Positions 1 to 13,700 of a stretch of 64,000 bases of DNA are shown here, in pieces (the first letter of the stretch is position 1; the number at the start of each line of letters is the position of its first letter). The notes beneath the pieces are model-generated. The model had not been told where the DNA came from. It ran no database searches and saw nothing but the letters and a program-made list of their open reading frames with translations. Position numbers and translations under genes: made by a program. This DNA is from Nansenia antarctica. Taxonomy: Eukaryota > Chordata > Actinopteri > Argentiniformes > Microstomatidae. The stretch lies in contig OZ022342.1 of the NCBI GenBank assembly GCA_963989245.1, positions 3,168,217-3,232,216 of the forward strand, written 5' to 3'.

Positions 1-53
1 TGATGAAATCGCTCCACTGAAAACCAATATGAAAGCTTGTGCGGTGGAGTGAA

Positions 54-152
54 GTGTGTGTGTGTGTGTGTGTGTGTGTGTCTGTGTCTCTGTGTGTGTG
101 TGTGTGTGCGTGCGTGTGTGTGTGTGTGTGTGTGCTTGTCTGTCTGTCTGTT

Positions 153-185
<33 letters not shown>

Positions 186-255
186 ATGTGTGTGTGCGTG
201 TGCGTGTGCGTGTGTGTGCTTGTGCTTGTCTGTGACTGTGTCTCTCTGTGTGTCT

Positions 256-317
<62 letters not shown>

Positions 318-372
318 GTGTGTGTGTGTGTGTGTGCTTGTCTGTGTGAGTGTCTGTGACTGTGACTGTGTC

Positions 373-417
<45 letters not shown>

Positions 418-423
418 CTGTGT

Positions 424-464
<41 letters not shown>

Positions 465-531
465 TGTGTCTGTGACCGTTTCTCTGTGTGTGTGCGTGTG
501 GGTGGGTGTATGTCGGTGTCTGTGTGTGTGT

Positions 532-563
<32 letters not shown>

Positions 564-704
564 ATCTGTGTATCTGTGTGTCTGCATGCCTGTCTGCCTG
601 CCTGCCTGCCTGCCTGCCTGTCTGCCTGCCTGCCTGTCTGCCTGTCTGCCTGCCTGCCTGCCTGACTGCCTGCCTGCCTGCCTGTCTGTCTGTTTGTTAA
701 TGTC
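54..704. repeat. Imperfect (TG)n followed by (TGCC)n
   Basis: TG repeats with TC and GCG interruptions run from 54 to about 583, then TGCC/TGTC tetranucleotides to about 704. Apparent long Cys/Val frames here are repeat artefacts. Confidence 0.95.
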
Positions 705-2721
<2,017 letters not shown>

Positions 2722-2963
2722 GGGCAGCTGTGGCTCAGGAATTTGAGCCGGCGTCTAATGATCACAAGATCGGCTGATCGGCGGTTTGAACCCCGGCTGG
2801 CCACATGTCGGCCAGAGGTGTCCTTGGGCAAGACACTGAACCCCAAATTGCTCCCAATGAGCGGGCCGGCGCCTTGCATGGTAGTTTGCCATGTGTGTGA
2901 ATGTGTGTGTGAATAGGTGAATGAGAGGCCGTTGTAAAGCTCTTTGGAATAAGGCCTTTTTAC
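2722..2963 (+). mobile_element. SINE family A, + copy
   Basis: It starts GGGCAGCTGTGGCTCAGGAA and has a B-box-like GGTTTGAACCCCGG, then the TGTCCTTGGGCAAGACACTG body. It ends at GCTCTTTGGAATAAGGCCTT. It is degenerate at the 3' end and lacks the ATATAAGT tail. Confidence 0.8.
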
Positions 2964-3268
2964 CACAATATTCTTAGCAATACTGTTAGCGTTCACTAAC
3001 AGTGGAGTGATGGTGAACATACCACTATTTACTCATTACAAATCAACCAATCGTGTCTTTCGAAGGCCATGGTCTCAAGGCAAAGGTTTCTGTGGGCTTA
3101 TTCAAGAGCATCATAAATAAAATAAAACACTGATACAAAACCTGATCTCCCTAACCTCCGGGTGGTGAAAACAAAGCAAGGTCACGTTAGCGAGTGTTCT
3201 TCTCCGCCACGCAGATTCCTCAGGTCGACCTCCTTATGATCATTTTCCCAGTCTGTTGTAAAACAATA

Positions 3269-3273
<5 letters not shown>

Positions 3274-3354
<81 letters not shown>

Positions 3355-3390
3355 GTCTCTCTCTGTCTCTCTCTGTCTCTCTCTCTCTCT
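3274..3390. repeat. (TC)n microsatellite
   Basis: TC repeat with TG interruptions toward the right end. A SINE-core fragment follows directly. Confidence 0.95.
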
Positions 3391-3555
3391 CATTTACATT
3401 TACATTTTTGGCATTTAGCAGACGCCTTATTCCAAAGCGACTTACAATCAATACATTTGAATACTAAGCATGTGAATCAGCAGTCCACTATTCGTTGCAG
3501 GAAGAGTACTCTAGCTCGGGCCCGGGGCCACTGATAGAAGGAAAAACCTTCTCCC
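3391..3555 (+). mobile_element. SINE-core fragment (GGCATTTAGCAGACGCC type)
   Basis: It has CATTTACATTTACA, the core GGCATTTAGCAGACGCCTTA, then AAGCGACTTACAATCAATAC and AGCTCGGGCCCGGGGCCA. The same downstream block recurs at 6131-6255. It directly follows a TC microsatellite. Confidence 0.55.
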
Positions 3556-3751
3556 TATTATCTCCTTCTACTAAAACGTTTTTTTTTTGTTTTTTTTTTA
3601 ATTACTGGAGAAACTGAGAAACAGTACAAGGGGGGCAGTAGACGTTCTTAGGGACACAGTAAAGGGGAAAGCGGGTGTCTTTAGGAGACGTAGTGGTGAG
3701 GGTCAGAAGATGTCTCAGGAGGAGCAGTTAAGATGTAACCTGAAGAGATGG

Positions 3752-3752
3752 G

Positions 3753-3791
<39 letters not shown>

Positions 3792-3836
3792 GTCTCTCTC
3801 TCTGTCTCTCTCTCTGTCTCTCTCTCTATCTCCCTC

Positions 3837-3890
<54 letters not shown>

Positions 3891-3894
3891 TCTA
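3752..3894. repeat. (TC)n microsatellite
   Basis: TC repeat with regular TG, TA and CC interruptions. Confidence 0.95.
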
Positions 3895-4867
3895 GACGGG
3901 GTCAGGAGAGGTAGGTTGCAGTTGAAGAAAAACTGACCATGGCCATGTTAACAAGCTTTTACTTTTCTTTACTTTGTTATTTTATTATTATTTTGTGGTG
4001 TGTGTGTGTGGGAGGGGGTGGTGGTGAAGGGGCGTTACTGTAAGCTCACGGGCCATAACGACCATTCAATTAGGAAAAGACTAACCGGGACGAAAAAAAA
4101 GCCTCAGTGAAAAAAAAACAACAACAACAACATCTTTCCAAGAAGCCAGCTGTTGTAATTTGTCTGCCAGTCCCCTCGATCGAAGCATATGGTGCAAGAT
4201 TTGATCTGTCCCTTTCCTTTGACATTGAACCATTTGGCACTTTACAAAAATGGCACTCTGCGATACACGGGCAATTTGTGAGCGCCCACAGGACACATAA
4301 GAGAGACGTTTTCATTTCGGGATTAATTGAAAGTGCAGCGCTGCATAAAATAATATTCACAAGTTCCTGCTGTTGTGATATTTCATACATTGTCCCTGTG
4401 CGATATACTTGAACAATCAAACAATGTGATTAGATTAACTAAACGCCTCGAAAACATCATATCTTTATAGGTTACATTCCTGGTTTTGTTGTTATAATAA
4501 GTCGTTTATCATCTAAAATGATTCAATCTTCATCCATCATCACTCCTTTATGTTTGTCATCGGGGGCCACTTGCCAAAACAAAACAACTTTGTTTTTCTT
4601 CGTTTTTAACAAAATAGCACAAATTAGTGTACGGATTTCTAATTAGTGATATTATTTCATAGTTGGGAAATCTAAACCTTAATTCCATAGTTGGGAAGTG
4701 TTAATTGGATTAAGATGTATCAATTATACTGTTGTTATGTGCTAAAAACAGATAATGATGACTCGGTTTGAAATGATTCTAGAATGATTTTGAACTATGC
4801 TGGAAGGAGATTCTGTTAATTTTCCCAAATGAGATTTGCATTTTGCTTGATGTAAACCTAAGTGCCA
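3895..4867. other. Unannotated intronic DNA
   Basis: Unique-looking sequence with short A and CAA runs. A ~100-codon frame exists on + at 4107-4412 but shows no recognisable domain and no codon bias. Confidence 0.45.
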
Positions 4868-5060
4868 TTGAATGAATGAATGAATGAATGAATGAATGAA
4901 TGAATGAATGGACTTTATTGTCATTGCTACAGTACAGGTACCAAACAACGAAATTTAGGAGGGGTGGCTCCCCTGGTGTTAGGAAAGGGAAGAAAAAAAA
5001 ACACTTCACAAAATCACAAGAAGGGAAGGAGCTGGTTTACATAAATAAAGGCTATGTACA
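4868..5060 (-). mobile_element. LINE-type 3' end with (CATT)n tail
   Basis: An (AATG)n run (4868-4910) leads into GACTTTATTGTCATTGCTAC and ACGAAATTTAGGA. On minus this is ...AATTTCGTTG..CAATGACAATAAAGTC(CATT)n, a common fish LINE 3' end. No coding remnant is seen. Confidence 0.45.
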
Positions 5061-5257
5061 CAATCCACTGTACTATACTGTACAGATAGACGACTAGGGT
5101 TGTCATATTGCACAAAAGTATTGTTTCACGTTATTATGCAGTGTCTAAACGTAGGTGTTTGAAACTGAAACCAGGTGTTCCACCTCACTGTCCAATGTGT
5201 GCATCTGCCTCTGTGGTACCACAGCTGTGTTCAGTTTGTCATCCTCAGTGAAGAAAA

Positions 5258-5680
5258 GGGGTGGCTGTGTCTCAGGAAGTAAATGGTAAATGGACTGTGT
5301 ATATAGCGCCTTTTTTGCTGCTCCAAAGCTGCTCCAAAGCTGCTACAACGGCCTCTCATTCACCCATTCACACACACACATTCACACACCAATGGCGGCA
5401 AGCTGCAATGCAAGGCGCCGGCCCGCTCACTGGGAGCAATTTTGGGGTTCAGTGTCTTGCCCAAGGACACTTCGACATGTGGCCAGCCGGGGCTCGAACC
5501 GCTGATCTGCCGACCTTGTGATCATTAGACGGCGACTCTACCTCCTGAGACACAGCCGCCCCCGAGGTAGAGTCGGCGTCTAATGATCGTGTGTGAATGT
5601 GAATGTGTGTGTGAATGGGTGAACGAGAGGCCGTTGTAAAGTGCTTTGGAATAAGGAGCTATACAAGTCAGTCTGTTTAA
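5258..5680 (+). mobile_element. SINE family A, + copy split by a nested copy
   Basis: The head (GGGGTGGCTGTGTCTCAGGA, 5258-5278) and the remainder (GAGGTAGAGTCGGCGTCTAA onward, 5563-5680) are separated by an opposite-strand copy. The second part also lacks the central body, jumping from TAATGATCG to TGTGTGAATG. Confidence 0.75.
5279..5562 (-). mobile_element. SINE family A, - copy nested in another copy
   Basis: Read on +, it starts GTAAATGGTAAATGGACTG, continues through TATAGCGCC, and ends GAGACACAGCCGCCCC. A short internal duplication (GCTGCTCCAAA twice) lies near its tail. B box and body motifs are intact. Confidence 0.82.
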
Positions 5681-5869
5681 CTCTAGTCTGTTAAAGAACT
5701 CAGTTTTACTTCTGCAGTCATGACCATTGTAACAGCAGCTCCGCCTCTGTGTTCTAATCGTCCTCTAAGAGCCTGAGAGGTTTTTAATGGTTTGAAGCTC
5801 GACTTCATCTTGTAAACAGCCGCTGAACCATGTTGACACCTTTGTAAAAGATTACTCACAAAACTGCTG

Positions 5870-6130
5870 TAATTACCCAGCAAGCATCTCAACGTTGGTT
5901 CTCTGATCTCGGAAGACTGGCCAATAAAAGGGCTGAAAGTCAACGTTTGCTGATGTTGTTGTGGTCGTTGAAAAGCCATTTGGGTCAAAAAAAGAGCCAA
6001 GCCAGCATTTCGACGTTGTTGAGAATCACAACACACACTAGTGGCTAGTCCAGCCAAGATATTGCAATGTAATGGATTAACATTACATTATTAACATTAC
6101 AACATTAACACTGCTACCTAGTTAACTTAC
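5870..6130 (+). repeat. Interspersed repeat, copy 1
   Basis: CATTTCGACGTTGTTGAGAA, then CACAACACACACTAGTGGC, CAGCCAAGATATTGCAA and ACTGCTACCTAGTTAAC also occur, inverted and diverged, at 18240-18520. The family is not identified. Confidence 0.5.
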
Positions 6131-6255
6131 AAGCGACTTACAATCAATACATTTGACTAAGCAAGTGAATCATCAGTTCACCAGTCGTAGCAGGAAGAGT
6201 AATCTAGCTCAGGCCCGGGGCCGTTGGTAGTCTCTGTGATAGAAGGAAAAAAACT
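6131..6255 (+). mobile_element. SINE-core fragment, second copy
   Basis: It shares AAGCGACTTACAATCAATAC, GCAGGAAGAGTA and TAGCTCAGGCCCGGGGCC with the element at 3391-3555. The 5' core (CATTTAGCAGACGC) is missing. Confidence 0.5.
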
Positions 6256-6784
6256 AAAAGTAAACGACGCTGCTGGATGCGATGCGACGGGTGATCGACA
6301 GGCGCGTACGCTTTAATAATAATCTTCACTCCACGATGATGTCGTCTGGTCTGGCGCCTGCGCCGTCTGTTGTTCTTCCTGCACACAGGTAAACATATCC
6401 AGGATCCAGCAGCGTCGTCGGGCTCGCCCAAACAAACCCGCCAATTTTTTTACTTGCTCCGGGCAAGCGGGTAAGCGTTACTGTCGGACCCCTCTAATAA
6501 GCTTGTGCTGTTGTTTGACCGTGTTCTGAGGCGTGATATGAAGCCATGTAACAAACATGGCCTCCTGAGAAATCTACTGGACCAAGCTTAAAGGCGTGTA
6601 TGCTCATGTCATAGGCCTTCATATGAAGAAGGAAGTACACTGTCTGTGCCAGTGTAGGAGTAGTCGGAGGGAGCGGGAGGGAGGGAGCGTCGGAAGTTTC
6701 TAGACTAGAGTTGAGTCACAGCCTCACTCTGGCACCCTACTGCCCACACAAAGGTTGTGAGGAAAGATGGGAGTGTGACACGAC

Positions 6785-6871
6785 AGAGAGAGAGAGAGAG
6801 AGAGAAAGTGTGAAGGAGGGAGAGAGAGAAAAAGCGTGAAGGAGAGAGAGAGAGAGAGCGAGAGAGAGAGG
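6785..6871. repeat. Interrupted (GA)n
   Basis: GA blocks separated by AAAGTGTGAAGGAG-type interruptions that themselves repeat twice. Confidence 0.9.
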
Positions 6872-7124
6872 ACATCCTGGGGGGGATGACGAGGAAAGAT
6901 TAGTGTAAGATGAGTCTTACACTAATGTGTTCCTCTGAGCCACGGCGAAGACTTCTACAGGTGAGGCACGTCACCTGAGAGACAGGTGTGACTCAGAGGC
7001 ACGTCACCTGGGAGACAGGTGCGAGGCATTTTGATTGGTTGGTTCCTGCTCTCGGCACATGACTCAACGAACGCAGCCGGTTCCTTCCTGAACTTTAATC
7101 ATCCCTAATGAAGGAGAGGAGAGT

Positions 7125-7397
7125 GGGGCGGCTGTGTCTCAGCAGGTAGAGCCGGCGTCTAATGATCGCAAGGTCGGCGGTTCGAACCCCCGGCTGGTCA
7201 CATGTTGAAGTGTCCTTGGGCAAGACACCGAACCCCAAATTGCTCCCAATGAGCGGGCTGGCCGGCGCCTTGCATGGTAGCTTGGCAGCCATCGGTGTGT
7301 GACTGTGTGTGTGTGAATGGGTGAATGAGAGGCCGTTGTAAAGCGCTTTGGAATAAGGCGCTATATAAGTCAGTCCATTTACCATTTACCATTTACC
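7125..7397 (+). mobile_element. SINE family A, + copy with (ATTTACC)n tail
   Basis: It has an A-box-like CTGTGTCTCAGCAGGTAGAG, a perfect B-box core GGTTCGAACCCCC, the family body, and the tail GGCGCTATATAAGTCAGTCC followed by three ATTTACC units. The repeated tail shows what the family's 3' end looks like. Confidence 0.87.
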
Positions 7398-7549
7398 AAG
7401 TCCTTCCTGTTCCTCAGTCCTCACTCACTCCTCATCCCGATAAGAGAGGCACTCATCTCCATGGACCTCACAAACGTTATGCAGACCACAACATTTTGAC
7501 CAGTTTGAACGATTTCAGAGACCGGAGCAACATCCACTTCTATTTGCTT

Positions 7550-7976
7550 TGTGTGAATGTGTGTGTGAATGTGTGTGGAAGTGTGTGGAAGTGTGTGTGT
7601 GTGTGTGGAAGTGTGTGGAAGTGTGTGTGTGTGGAAGTGTGTGTAGTGTGTGGAAGTGTGTGTATGTGTGTGTAGTGTGTGGAAGTGTGTGTATGTGTGT
7701 GTAGTGTGTGGAAGTGTGTGGAAGTGTGTAGTGTGTGGAAGTGTGTGTGGAAGTGTGTGTAGTGTGTGGAAGTGTGTGTATGTGTGTGGAATTGTGTGGA
7801 AATGTGTGGAAGTGTGTGGAAGTGTGTGGAAGTGTGTAGTGTGTGGAAGTGTGTGGTAGTGTGTGGAAGTGTGTGGTAGTGTGTGGAAGTGTGTGGAAAT
7901 GTGTGGAAGTGTGTGGAAGTGTGTGGAAGTGTGTGGTAGTGTGTGGAAGTGTGTGGAAGTGTGTGGAAGTGTGTGG
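7550..7976. repeat. (GTGTGGAA)n-type tandem repeat
   Basis: GTGTGTGGAA units with GTGTGTAGT and GTGTATGT variants over about 430 bases. Confidence 0.93.
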
Positions 7977-8971
7977 CCTCCTCAGCGGGCTCTCAGTAAC
8001 ACGTGGCGTGGCGTTCTTCCTCCGGTGGTTGACGGTCTGACTCATCTTTAAACTCAGCTGATTCATCACAGCTCAGAGCAACGCCGAGACTCCTTTGACT
8101 TGTAAGACACTCCAGTATAATTAAAGTGAGTTCCTCCAAGACGCAACGCACTCTAGACCTGCTGAAGGACCTGCCTGCTTTGTTGTCGAATGAATAGTTT
8201 TGCTTCAGATAGGACAGCTGGGGGGACAGATTCGGATGTTCTCAATCACACGTGTCAATGTAAAGGATATCGCATTTCGTTAGCCTCGTAGCATAATTGC
8301 ATTGAAGTGAAGTCATGGTTCACTCAGCCGAGCCATCTTTGTATGTCGTGTCAGAAATGTCAAAGAGATGACTTGGGCAGATAGTGATTTTGGAATGTAA
8401 CAACAAGCATTCTGATAGGCTGATGTCATAGAGGCGATAATGCACAGTGAATCCGCAGTGTTAGGAGAGGAGAGTTAGGCAGATATCTCAAGTTGGGCCA
8501 AAATATGACTTAGGCAATTATGCTATGAGACTAACGATTTGGGATCCCACAATGGGATCTTGGCAACGTTGGAGAAAAGGAACGATCGTGTTTTAATACA
8601 ACGTTTTGTTGGGAGAATATTCCGGTTTCCTCTCAGTTGATATTGAATATTGAACACGAAGGAGATTGATCAAAAGTAGCTTGAAGCTTTTTAAAGTTTA
8701 ATAAAGTTACATTGAGATAAGTCTAGTTTGCAAAGTCCAGAGAAACGACCTCCATCTCTGAGGAACACAGAAGCATATATACAAAGTCTCTCCCTTATGA
8801 AGTCACTAATCTTGGCAAACAAACGTGTTGACAGGAAAAGCTCGATTTTAGAAAGTGCAACACAGAGTTGGCACGTCTGTCCACAGAAAGGGAGGATGTG
8901 CTCCACCATGATTGTTCAATTTCCAAGAAGGTAGAAAGAGGAGTTTAGAGGAACACAGATTGTACACTTGG
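7977..8971. other. Unannotated intronic DNA
   Basis: Unique-looking sequence; no recognised repeat, exon or RNA gene. Confidence 0.45.
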
Positions 8972-9028
<57 letters not shown>

Positions 9029-9066
9029 GGATAGATGGATAGATGGATAGATGGATAGATAGATAG
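8972..9066. repeat. (GATA)n microsatellite, left part
   Basis: GATA units with GATG variants. The tract resumes for a few units after the MITE, at 9627-9640, so it was split by the insertion. Confidence 0.95.
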
Positions 9067-9494
9067 TAGGGGTGGGCAAACGATCAAAATGTTTTGTTCG
9101 ATCATCGTAACGAATTAACGATCAATTATCGATTAATCAATAAGGTTTTTTTTTCATAAAAAAATAAAATAAAATAAAAATCCGGTTTCAGACGGTTTTG
9201 ATAAAAAACCGTTTCTATTTTTATAAACCCCGGTTTTCGGTATAACCGAAAAACCGTCCATCCCTAGTTGGGTCGCAGTTCAGGCCCGCAGAAGGCTCCC
9301 TCAGAAAGGTGCAAACTTGTCAGCAGCAGCGCCTGCTGCGTATTGCTCCCCGAGGAGCTGTGCCATGGCGCTGACCGGAGGTCAGGTTACACTAACGTAC
9401 GGGAACTTCCGTGATGCCGTACTGCGTTGCGAAATTCAATGCGAAGGCAAATGCAAAGTTCATTTCTCACACATAACGTGGACAAACTAATTTC

Positions 9495-9528
<34 letters not shown>

Positions 9529-9626
9529 AAAAAAAATAATAAAAAAAAAACGATTATCGAGCAAAATATTTTGTGATCGACCAAGACCTTATCGATCAAT
9601 TAATCGATCATCGATGCCCACCCCTA
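9067..9626. mobile_element. hAT-type MITE inserted in a GATA microsatellite
   Basis: Inverted ends TAGGGGTGGGCA / TGCCCACCCCTA enclose AT-rich inner repeats (ATCGATTAATC type). Both flanks are (GATA)n, so the element landed inside the microsatellite. An inner segment (~9175-9266, CCGGTTTTCGGTATAACCG ending CCATCCCTA) looks like one end of a second element nested inside. hAT assignment is from the recognised TIR and is moderately sure. Confidence 0.7.
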
Positions 9627-9639
9627 ATAGATAGATAGA

Positions 9640-10060
9640 TCTATCTTTATTTAGTCAGGACAATTCACACTAATCAACAGTGACTTATACAAAGTATGGT
9701 GACATTAAATATGCCGTATTTAGCTGTGAGCTCATTTGCATCCGTAGTCCTCATAAAACTTAAAATCGTCCAATAGATAAAAAAACAACAATAATAATAA
9801 TGGACAACATCACAACAGAATACAACAGGACACAAAACAACGAGTATGTGACCATAGGGGACATACATTGGTGCAGTAGAAAATACACAATGCACACAGG
9901 TTAAAGTGCAAAACGAGACAGAAAATAAGGTAGCATTAACAACGTTAGTAGTTCAAAACATGTACTACACTCAGACCTTTAATTGACCCCAACGAAAACA
10001 CATTTTCCCCCCAAACAGTTTCCCCAAGAGAAGCATAACATAATTTCTCTGTATCGCTCC
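9640..10060 (-). mobile_element. Possible retroelement 3' region next to the GATA tract
   Basis: CTATCTTTATTTAGTCAGGA, then long A-rich non-coding sequence with AACAACAATAATAATAATGG. It is similar in style to LINE 3' UTRs read backwards. No ORF motif is present. Confidence 0.25.
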
Positions 10061-10358
10061 TCGCTGCATTATGTATACTAAGCACCGTGGGAGGTACCAC
10101 AGATAACCCATCAACCGCCTGTAGCGCTTAGCTAGCTACCTTGGGGGAGAGGAGAAGCAATCCTGTACATAGGATGTACTTACTGTATACAAAATATCGT
10201 TCTTCACTTTTAATGGACAACCCTTCAGGGGATGGATGGTTGCGATGGATCCTTATAAGAGAGAAACGAACGAAGCTAGCTGCATGTTGGTTCTAGCAGC
10301 AGCAGCAGCACTCATTGTTTTGAGCCTGGGCCATGTGGAAAGCTGGGCCGCAATTCAT

Positions 10359-10598
10359 CCTGGATCTCCCCGAGGTCCCTGGAGTGAGCCTGGATCTCCC
10401 CGAGGTCCCTGGAGTGAGCCTGGATCTCCCCGAGGTCCCTGGAGTGAGCCTGGATCTCCCCGAGGTCCCTGGAGTGAGCCTGGATCTCCCCGAGGTCCCT
10501 GGAGTGAGCCCGGATCTCCCCGAGGTCCCTGGAGTGAGCCCGGATCTCCCCGAGGTCCCTGGAGTGAGCCTGGATCTCCCCGAGGTCCCTGGAGTGAG
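10359..10598. repeat. 30-bp minisatellite, eight exact-length units
   Basis: The unit is CCTGGATCTCCCCGAGGTCC then CTGGAGTGAG, with only T/C variation at one position. The unit is a multiple of three and lacks stops, so several frames stay open. It is GC-rich against AT-rich flanks. Confidence 0.93.
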
Positions 10599-10767
10599 CC
10601 CGGGAACACAGGCAGGCTCGTGTGTCTCAACCGACGGGGTTGTGTGTGAATCCATTACAGCTCCCCCCTTTATCTCGTTTCATGTCGATATTTTAATCCA
10701 CCACTGACTGGGCATCTTCCCCAGTATACAGACAACATGAAAATGTTCCAACACACTGGATTTGCTC

Positions 10768-10858
10768 TCCCTCCCTCCCTTCCTTCCTTCCTTCCTTCCC
10801 TCCCTCCCTCCCTCCCTCCCTCCCTCCCTCCCTCCCTCCCTCCCTCCCTCCCTCCCTC
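10768..10858. repeat. (TCCC)n / (TTCC)n microsatellite
   Basis: CTCCCTCC repeats with a central TTCC block. Confidence 0.95.
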
Positions 10859-11524
10859 TCTCACACCTAACAGTAGCTGTTGTTCCTCTCTCTCACACCT
10901 GAGCCGGCCGTCTTGTGGGAGCTCTTGCTGGAGAAAGACAAGAAGTGAAGTAGCAGAGAGGAGAAAAATAATACATTTTTTACGAAACTTAAAACCTGAT
11001 GCAATAACGCCCAAGGTGTGATTTAGAGTAAAGCCAGGTTAGTCCGTCTACGCGGAGGATCCCTTCCTGCTTATGATTCAACCCTTCTCCTCACGTTCCC
11101 GCCCTGCCTTCCCTCTCCTGAAGCAGTGTTTGTTTTCTGTTAGAGCTTTTTTCTCTTGAAAGAAAAAGGCACAGAACAAATGGTGGATTTCCTCCTGCAG
11201 CTTATGTCTATGTTATACGCTGGCTTCGTTCGTACATTGGCGCCTATTGTTGTAATTTGTATTTAGGTTACAGCTTCGTTTGGGGCGTTTAATCCTATGA
11301 GGCCCGCACACATTGCTCTCTCGTACATCAAACAAGCACCTGGGCCTAAACATGATGCTTTTATAGTAGCGTGTGTTTAGAAACAGATGCAAAAAAAGAG
11401 AAAGGGAAAGTGTTTTTCGAGGGAATAGAATGAATCGTGAGTTCTTGTTCGTATAATGGTTGTATGTTGAATGCTGGCAATGCTGTAAGTTGTCACTGTG
11501 GTTTTTGTTTTGAGAAGCCATCAG

Positions 11525-11885
11525 GTTACATTTTACATTTTAATCATTTAGCAGACACTTTTATCCAAAGTGACTTCAGATTAGAGAATACAGGAGTAAC
11601 TTCTCCCTGGAGTCACTGAGGGCTAGGTGCCTTACTCAAGGGCACACTAGTGGTGGTGTTGCCAGGTGGGGATTAGAACTCATGACCTTCTGATCACCAG
11701 TCCAACTCACTATCCACTAGGCCAAAACTGGGGAAGGAGAATCTGTTAAGGAGAAGGTGTGAAGAGGGGGAAGAAAAGGAAGGAAAAGGGGGAAAAAGAG
11801 GGAAAAGAAAGGGAATAGAGAAAAATGTAAGCTTCTTCTGATCACCAGTCCAACGTATTATCCAGTAGGCCACTACCACCCCTTA
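11525..11885 (-). mobile_element. SINE family B copy with duplicated head and purine-rich insert
   Basis: On +, TCATTTAGCAGACACTTTTA is followed by a body and a degenerate tRNA-like head (GATTAGAACTCATGACC). The end motif GATCACCAGTCCAAC occurs twice, at about 11691 and 11839, separated by a ~100-base AG-rich stretch, so the head has been duplicated around low-complexity DNA. Confidence 0.6.
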
Positions 11886-12170
11886 GGTAGTGGTGTATGG
11901 CTATCGCAATGCATGTGTTTGTATTGCGGTTTTACCCAATAAGATCATAGGAACCTGTTTATTTTTCAATCTAAATGAATGGATAATAATGCTACAGTTT
12001 TTTTTATTATTATTGAAGAAATTAAATGATTACTCTTGGCCTTTTCAAATGATGATTCAGACTCTCCACCCTACTGCAAATCGCCAACTGAGCTGTAATA
12101 GTTCACTATTTTAAGTATGAAAAAAACGTCACCAAATAAAATTATGATGTAGGCCTATTGATAAAGAAGG

Positions 12171-12214
12171 AGAGAGAGAGAGACAGACAGAGACAGACAG
12201 AGAGACAGAGAGAC

Positions 12215-12281
<67 letters not shown>

Positions 12282-12290
12282 CAGAGAGAC

Positions 12291-12341
<51 letters not shown>

Positions 12342-12404
12342 CAGAGACAGAGAGAGAGAGAGAGAGACACATACAGACAGACAGACAGACAGACACAGAG
12401 AGAG
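12171..12404. repeat. (GA)n with (GACA) variants
   Basis: GA repeat with regular ACAGAG interruptions and a CAGACAGA block at the right end. Confidence 0.95.
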
Positions 12405-12699
12405 AAAGCTGTTAAGTTTGAAAAGATCGAAAGGAGATCGTTCTCCTTTGAAGATATGAATGGCTCATGATATCCAATATTAAGTGAAATGAAGCTAAAG
12501 TCTGGTCGAGATTCCTTCTCCAGACACCAGAACACAAGGTGGGACAGCAAGCAGACCTTGTAGGAGATGTTCAGCAGTGCCCAGATGTAGTAGCAGCTGT
12601 TTTAACTGGACGTATTAATAATGCATCTCTCCTTAGGGGATCTCCAGCCTTCTGCAAGACTCACTCTCTGTCGGTCAATAGTTGGTTAGAACTAGAACT

Positions 12700-13700
12700 A
12701 GAACTTTAGTTAGACTTAAACATGGAACAATAATGCTTCAAACCTCCAATGGAACCACCTTCTAGAATGCATTGTAACTTTTCATTACAGTGTTCAGGCT
12801 CCTTGCTATAGCCTACATCTGTTGTGTTTACGAGTGTACATTACACATTAAAATGGTAAAGGGACTGCACTTTTATAGCGCCTTTATCCAAAGCGCTTTA
12901 CAACGGCCTCTCATTCACCCATTCACACACACATTCACACACCTATGGCGGCAAGCTACCATGCAAGGCGCCGGCCCGCTCATTGGGAGCAATTTGGGGT
13001 TCAGTGTCTTGCCCAAGGACGGTTCGACATGTGGCCAGCCGGGGATCGAACCGCCGATCTGCCAACCTTGCGATCATTAGACGGCGGCTCTACCTCCTGA
13101 GACACAGCCGCCAACATTACTGGCAATTCCTTGAATACTCTCGAGGGAAAAACCCTTGTATTGTACCTTTTGCAACATTTCTACATCTTTATTTTTTGTT
13201 CATAGAGCTGATTGTTCATTGTTTTCAAGAACAGGTCATGGAAGTGAAATGAATGAAGAGGAGGAGGGAGGTTAGTTCACTATAACTTTAGTTAGACTTA
13301 AACATGGAACAATAATGCTTCAAACCTCCAATGGAACCACCTTCTACAATACATTGTAACTTTTCATTACAGTGTCAGGGCTCCTTGCTGTAGCCTACAG
13401 GTATTGTGTTTTAACAAAGTGCACATTACACATTAGTGGTAGTAGTGGCAAATCCTTGACTATTGTTGGATGTTGTAGTTGTCTTGTATGTTAATATCAA
13501 AGGACCATGTTGGAAATAAGTGTTCACACTTTCACATGTCATCCCTTGGATTACTGTTTTTACTCGATCCATCAATCAACACAATTAATCAAGCCTCTCT
13601 AGAGGGGAAACACCTTGTGTTGTACCTTTTGGAACATTTCTATGTCTCTGTTCTGATTGTTCATTGTTTTCAAGAAAGGTCAGGGGAATGAAATTAATGA
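12700..13700. repeat. Diverged tandem duplication, units ~12700-13265 and ~13283-13700
   Basis: Both units share AGACTTAAACATGGAACAAT, CTTCAAACCTCCAATGGAAC, CTTTTCATTACAGTGT, TTGTACCTTTTG.AACATTTCTA and GATTGTTCATTGTTTTCAAG in the same order. Unit 1 contains a SINE at 12851-13112; unit 2 has ACATTACACATTAGTGGTAG at that place, an empty site. Confidence 0.7.
12851..13112 (-). mobile_element. SINE family A, - copy inside one unit of a tandem duplication
   Basis: Its tail end (AAATGGTAAAGGGACTGCAC) is at the left and its head (GAGACACAGCCGCC) at the right. Flanks share ACATTA. The second unit of the surrounding duplication has the empty site near 13430-13440. Confidence 0.85.

Noticed and set aside
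10236..10707. Collagen-like PGSPRGPWSE repeat protein
   Set aside because: The 30-bp minisatellite is divisible by three and lacks stops, so overlapping frames on both strands are open. No splice context or plausible flanking coding sequence.
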